A stretch of DNA of 64,000 nt from CAWKEY01 sp963848675 (GTDB lineage: Bacteria; Pseudomonadota; Gammaproteobacteria; Methylococcales; Methylomonadaceae): assembly GCA_963848675.1 (NCBI GenBank), contig CAWKEY010000036.1:1-64000 (forward strand). The letters are read 5' to 3'. Within the stretch, counting starts at the first letter, position 1, and the number at the start of each line of letters is the position of its first letter. Below the pieces are notes generated by a model. The model saw nothing but the letters and a program-made list of their open reading frames with translations. It had not been told where the DNA came from and did not search any database. A program made the position numbers and the translations under genes. Of this stretch, positions 61,835-64,000 are shown piece after piece.

Positions 61835-63841
61835 TTACGACAACATTGTTTTCAAGTGCGCCAGGCTGGCTTTTCCGCGCTCTTTAAGCACTTCCGGCGC
61901 CAATTGTTTCTTGTTGACCCATTCCAGATCGTCTGCGGGCAATTCGTTTAAAAACCGGCTTGGCTCGCATTCGCTGATTTCGCCGTAGCGCTTGCGATGC
62001 GTGCAGTAACTGAAGGTTAAGCTGCGCTGGGCGCGGGTTATGCCGACATAGGCCAGGCGGCGTTCTTCTTCGATGTTGTCGGTTTCGATGCTGTTTTGGT
62101 GCGGCAGGATATTTTCTTCCATGCCGATCAGAAAAACATGCGGGAATTCCAGGCCTTTGGCGGCATGCAAAGTCATCAGGCTGACCTGGTCGTTGGCCTC
62201 TTCTTCCTGGCTCCGTTCCATGATGTCCATCAGCATGATTTTGGCGACGATTTCGGCCAGCGGCTTGTCGCTGTTGCTGTCTTTGGCGGCCATGCGTTTG
62301 AGCCATTCAACCAGCTCAAAAACGTTGCCCATTTTGCGCTTGGCCGATTCGGGGGTTTTGCTGTTTTCCTGGAGCCACTGTTCATAGGCGATATGATCGA
62401 TCATCTGTTCGATGACGGCGAAGGTGTCGCCGAGCTCGATTCGGTCTGCGGTATCGAGCACCCAGTTGCGGAACTTTTCCAGCCGCTGCGCGGCTTTATC
62501 GGAAAGCCGTTGCGCGAGCCCCAGTTCGGCGCTGGCGGCAAACAGGCTGATATGGCGCTCATTGGCGTAATCGCCGAGTTTTTCCAGGGTGGTCGGGCCG
62601 ATTTCGCGCCGGGGCGTGTTGATAATGCGCAAAAACGCCGCATCATCATCCTGATTGACCAACAAGCGCAGGTAAGCCAGGATGTCCTTGATTTCGGTAT
62701 AGGCAAAAAATGAGGTGCTGCCGCTGATGAAGTAGGGAATGTTGTTTTCCCTTAAGCCCCGCTCGAATAACCGGGACTGATGGTTGCCGCGATATAAAAT
62801 CGCATAATCCTGATAACTGCCGCCATTTTTGAATTTATGGTGAATGATTTCGGAGACGATCTGCTGGGCTTCGATAAGTTCATCTTTATGGCTTAAAACG
62901 CGCAGCGGGTCGCCGTAGCCCAGCTCGCTCCAAAGCCTTTTTTCAAAGGCATGGGGATTATTGGCGATGAGCTGGTTGGCGACTTTAAGAATGCGGCCGC
63001 TGGAGCGGTAATTCTGCTCCAGCTTGATGACTTGCAAACGGGCATAGTCTTTTTGCAATTGCGCCAGATTCTCGGGCTGCGCGCCGCGCCAGGCATAAAT
63101 GGACTGGTCATCATCGCCGACCACGGTAAAGCGGCCCAGGCTGCCGGCGATCAACCGAACCAGCTGGTATTGGGTGATATTGGTATCCTGGTATTCATCG
63201 ACCAGCAAATAACGGATCTTGTTTTGCCATTTTTCCAAAATGGCCGGCTGCTGCTGAAACAACAACACCGGCAGCAGGATCAGATCGTCAAAATCGACGG
63301 CGTTGTAGGCCTTCAGGCTGCGGGTATAATCTGTGTACAGCGTGGCCGCCGGATACTGCTCCGTGGTCGCCGTTGACAGGGCCTGTTCCGGGGTAACGAA
63401 GGCGTTTTTCCATTGCCCGATCTGCCAGGCATAACGATCGGCATGGTCAACATCACAGTTCTGAACCGTGCTGTGGCTGATCAGGTTACGCAGCAGCGTG
63501 TGCTTGTCCTGCTCGTCAAACAGGGTCAGCCCAGATTTATAGCCCAGGGTTTTGTGCTCTGCGCGCAAAATATCCAGCCCCAGGGAATGAAAGGTCGAAA
63601 CCCTTAGCCCGCGGATTTGCTTGTCATCCAGCAGTTTGGACACGCGGCTTTTCATTTCCCGCGCGGCCTTGTTGGTAAACGTCACCGCGGCAATATTGCG
63701 CGCCGGTATACCTTGTTTAACCAGATAGGCGATTTTCTCGGTAATCACGCGCGTCTTGCCGCTGCCGGCGCCGGCCAGCACCAACAAGGGGTGGTCAATC
63801 GCTTTAACAGCGGCTTGTTGCTGGGGGTTTAATTTGGACAT
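61835..63841 (-). CDS. rep: ATP-dependent DNA helicase Rep
   Basis: A 668-residue SF1A 3'-5' helicase that helps restart replication forks. It starts MSKLNPQQQAAVKAIDHPLL. Walker A is AGAGSGKT at residues 23-30 and Walker B is LLVDEYQDTN. Motif III is VVGDDDQSIYAWRGA, and VSLMTLHAAKGLEFPHVFLIGM is motif V. Length and N terminus match E. coli Rep (673) better than UvrD (720). It is followed by the tRNA-Arg gene. Confidence 0.95.
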   Translation of the reverse strand: MSKLNPQQQAAVKAIDHPLLVLAGAGSGKTRVITEKIAYLVKQGIPARNIAAVTFTNKAAREMKSRVSKLLDDKQIRGLRVSTFHSLGLDILRAEHKTLGYKSGLTLFDEQDKHTLLRNLISHSTVQNCDVDHADRYAWQIGQWKNAFVTPEQALSTATTEQYPAATLYTDYTRSLKAYNAVDFDDLILLPVLLFQQQPAILEKWQNKIRYLLVDEYQDTNITQYQLVRLIAGSLGRFTVVGDDDQSIYAWRGAQPENLAQLQKDYARLQVIKLEQNYRSSGRILKVANQLIANNPHAFEKRLWSELGYGDPLRVLSHKDELIEAQQIVSEIIHHKFKNGGSYQDYAILYRGNHQSRLFERGLRENNIPYFISGSTSFFAYTEIKDILAYLRLLVNQDDDAAFLRIINTPRREIGPTTLEKLGDYANERHISLFAASAELGLAQRLSDKAAQRLEKFRNWVLDTADRIELGDTFAVIEQMIDHIAYEQWLQENSKTPESAKRKMGNVFELVEWLKRMAAKDSNSDKPLAEIVAKIMLMDIMERSQEEEANDQVSLMTLHAAKGLEFPHVFLIGMEENILPHQNSIETDNIEEERRLAYVGITRAQRSLTFSYCTHRKRYGEISECEPSRFLNELPADDLEWVNKKQLAPEVLKERGKASLAHLKTMLS

Positions 63842-63973
63842 GGCTGAGTCAAAAGAAGGGCCTTATAAAGCTGGGATGGTTTTCATTTGCGATTTACCCT
63901 GGTCATGCTTCCAGCAATTAGGGGCGGCACAGGCCTGGTACTCAGCCATTTTATTATGATGGGAAAACTGTAG

Positions 63974-63991
63974 GTGCGAATTCATTCGCAC
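63974..63991. repeat. Palindrome GTGCGAAT-TC-ATTCGCAC
   Basis: An 18-bp palindrome sharing its core with the repeat at 42315-42344. It lies upstream of rep near the window edge and is not followed by a T tract. Confidence 0.65.
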
Positions 63992-64000
63992 TGTGCGGAT

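Overview
The window looks like chromosomal DNA of a gammaproteobacterium. The order gshB-tonB-yqgE-ruvX-pyrR-pyrB with a histidine-less pyrC' is the one known from Pseudomonas-type gammaproteobacteria. The mix of an inorganic-carbon-pump-like cluster, split-subunit pyruvate carboxylase, an autotransporter-type heptosyltransferase and many insertion sequences would suit a methanotroph of the Methylococcales. That last step is inference: no methane-oxidation gene is present.

Layout. 1-10.2 kb is a mobile-element zone. It starts with a 5'-truncated umuC, then an intact IS1634-family element (inverted repeats and a 4-bp target duplication visible), two small zinc-motif genes, and a nest of IS4-family elements with an IS30 element. 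The nest is punctuated by three copies of one 11-bp sequence, and a RAYT gene that has lost its HUH motif follows. 10.2-19.1 kb holds a secreted protein of unknown function, a glutathione peroxidase, a broken SDR gene, a P-type ATPase, a (Gly-Thr-Ser)n repeat protein, and a frameshifted heptosyltransferase. 19.1-25.4 kb (minus strand) is the glutathione/TonB/pyrimidine operon ending in a c-type cytochrome. 25.5-32.5 kb holds rpmB-rpmG, a cNMP-binding/rhodanese protein, a DegP/DegQ-type protease, moaB, a DUF423 gene and pepN. 32.7-42.3 kb (minus strand) is the most striking part: five adjacent genes, made of a DabA-family protein (DUF2309) and four complex-I/Mrp-type antiporter subunits, with no NADH or quinone module. 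42.5-50.5 kb is an envelope region: a flippase, a choice-of-anchor-type lipoprotein, a phosphate-selective-type porin with a three-repeat Pho box, and a Fur-box-like site before a porin, FMN-binding protein and membrane protein. 50.6-56.8 kb is metabolic: pyruvate carboxylase A and B, Sua5, BioA and a TIGR02450 protein. 56.8-60.5 kb is a TRAP transporter with its TatT lipoprotein. 60.8-63.9 kb holds a small membrane protein, a rhodanese lipoprotein, tRNA-Arg(CCG) and Rep helicase.

How it fits together. The five-gene DAB-like cluster could drive vectorial CO2 hydration and so supply bicarbonate, which the nearby pyruvate carboxylase would use. The two porin transcription units start divergently from one intergenic region carrying both Pho- and Fur-type sites, which suggests nutrient-responsive outer-membrane remodelling.

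Caution. Five genes here (an IS4 transposase, the SDR, the heptosyltransferase, a porin and pycB) each carry one apparent 1-nt frameshift. This may mean indel errors in the sequence rather than five real pseudogenes.
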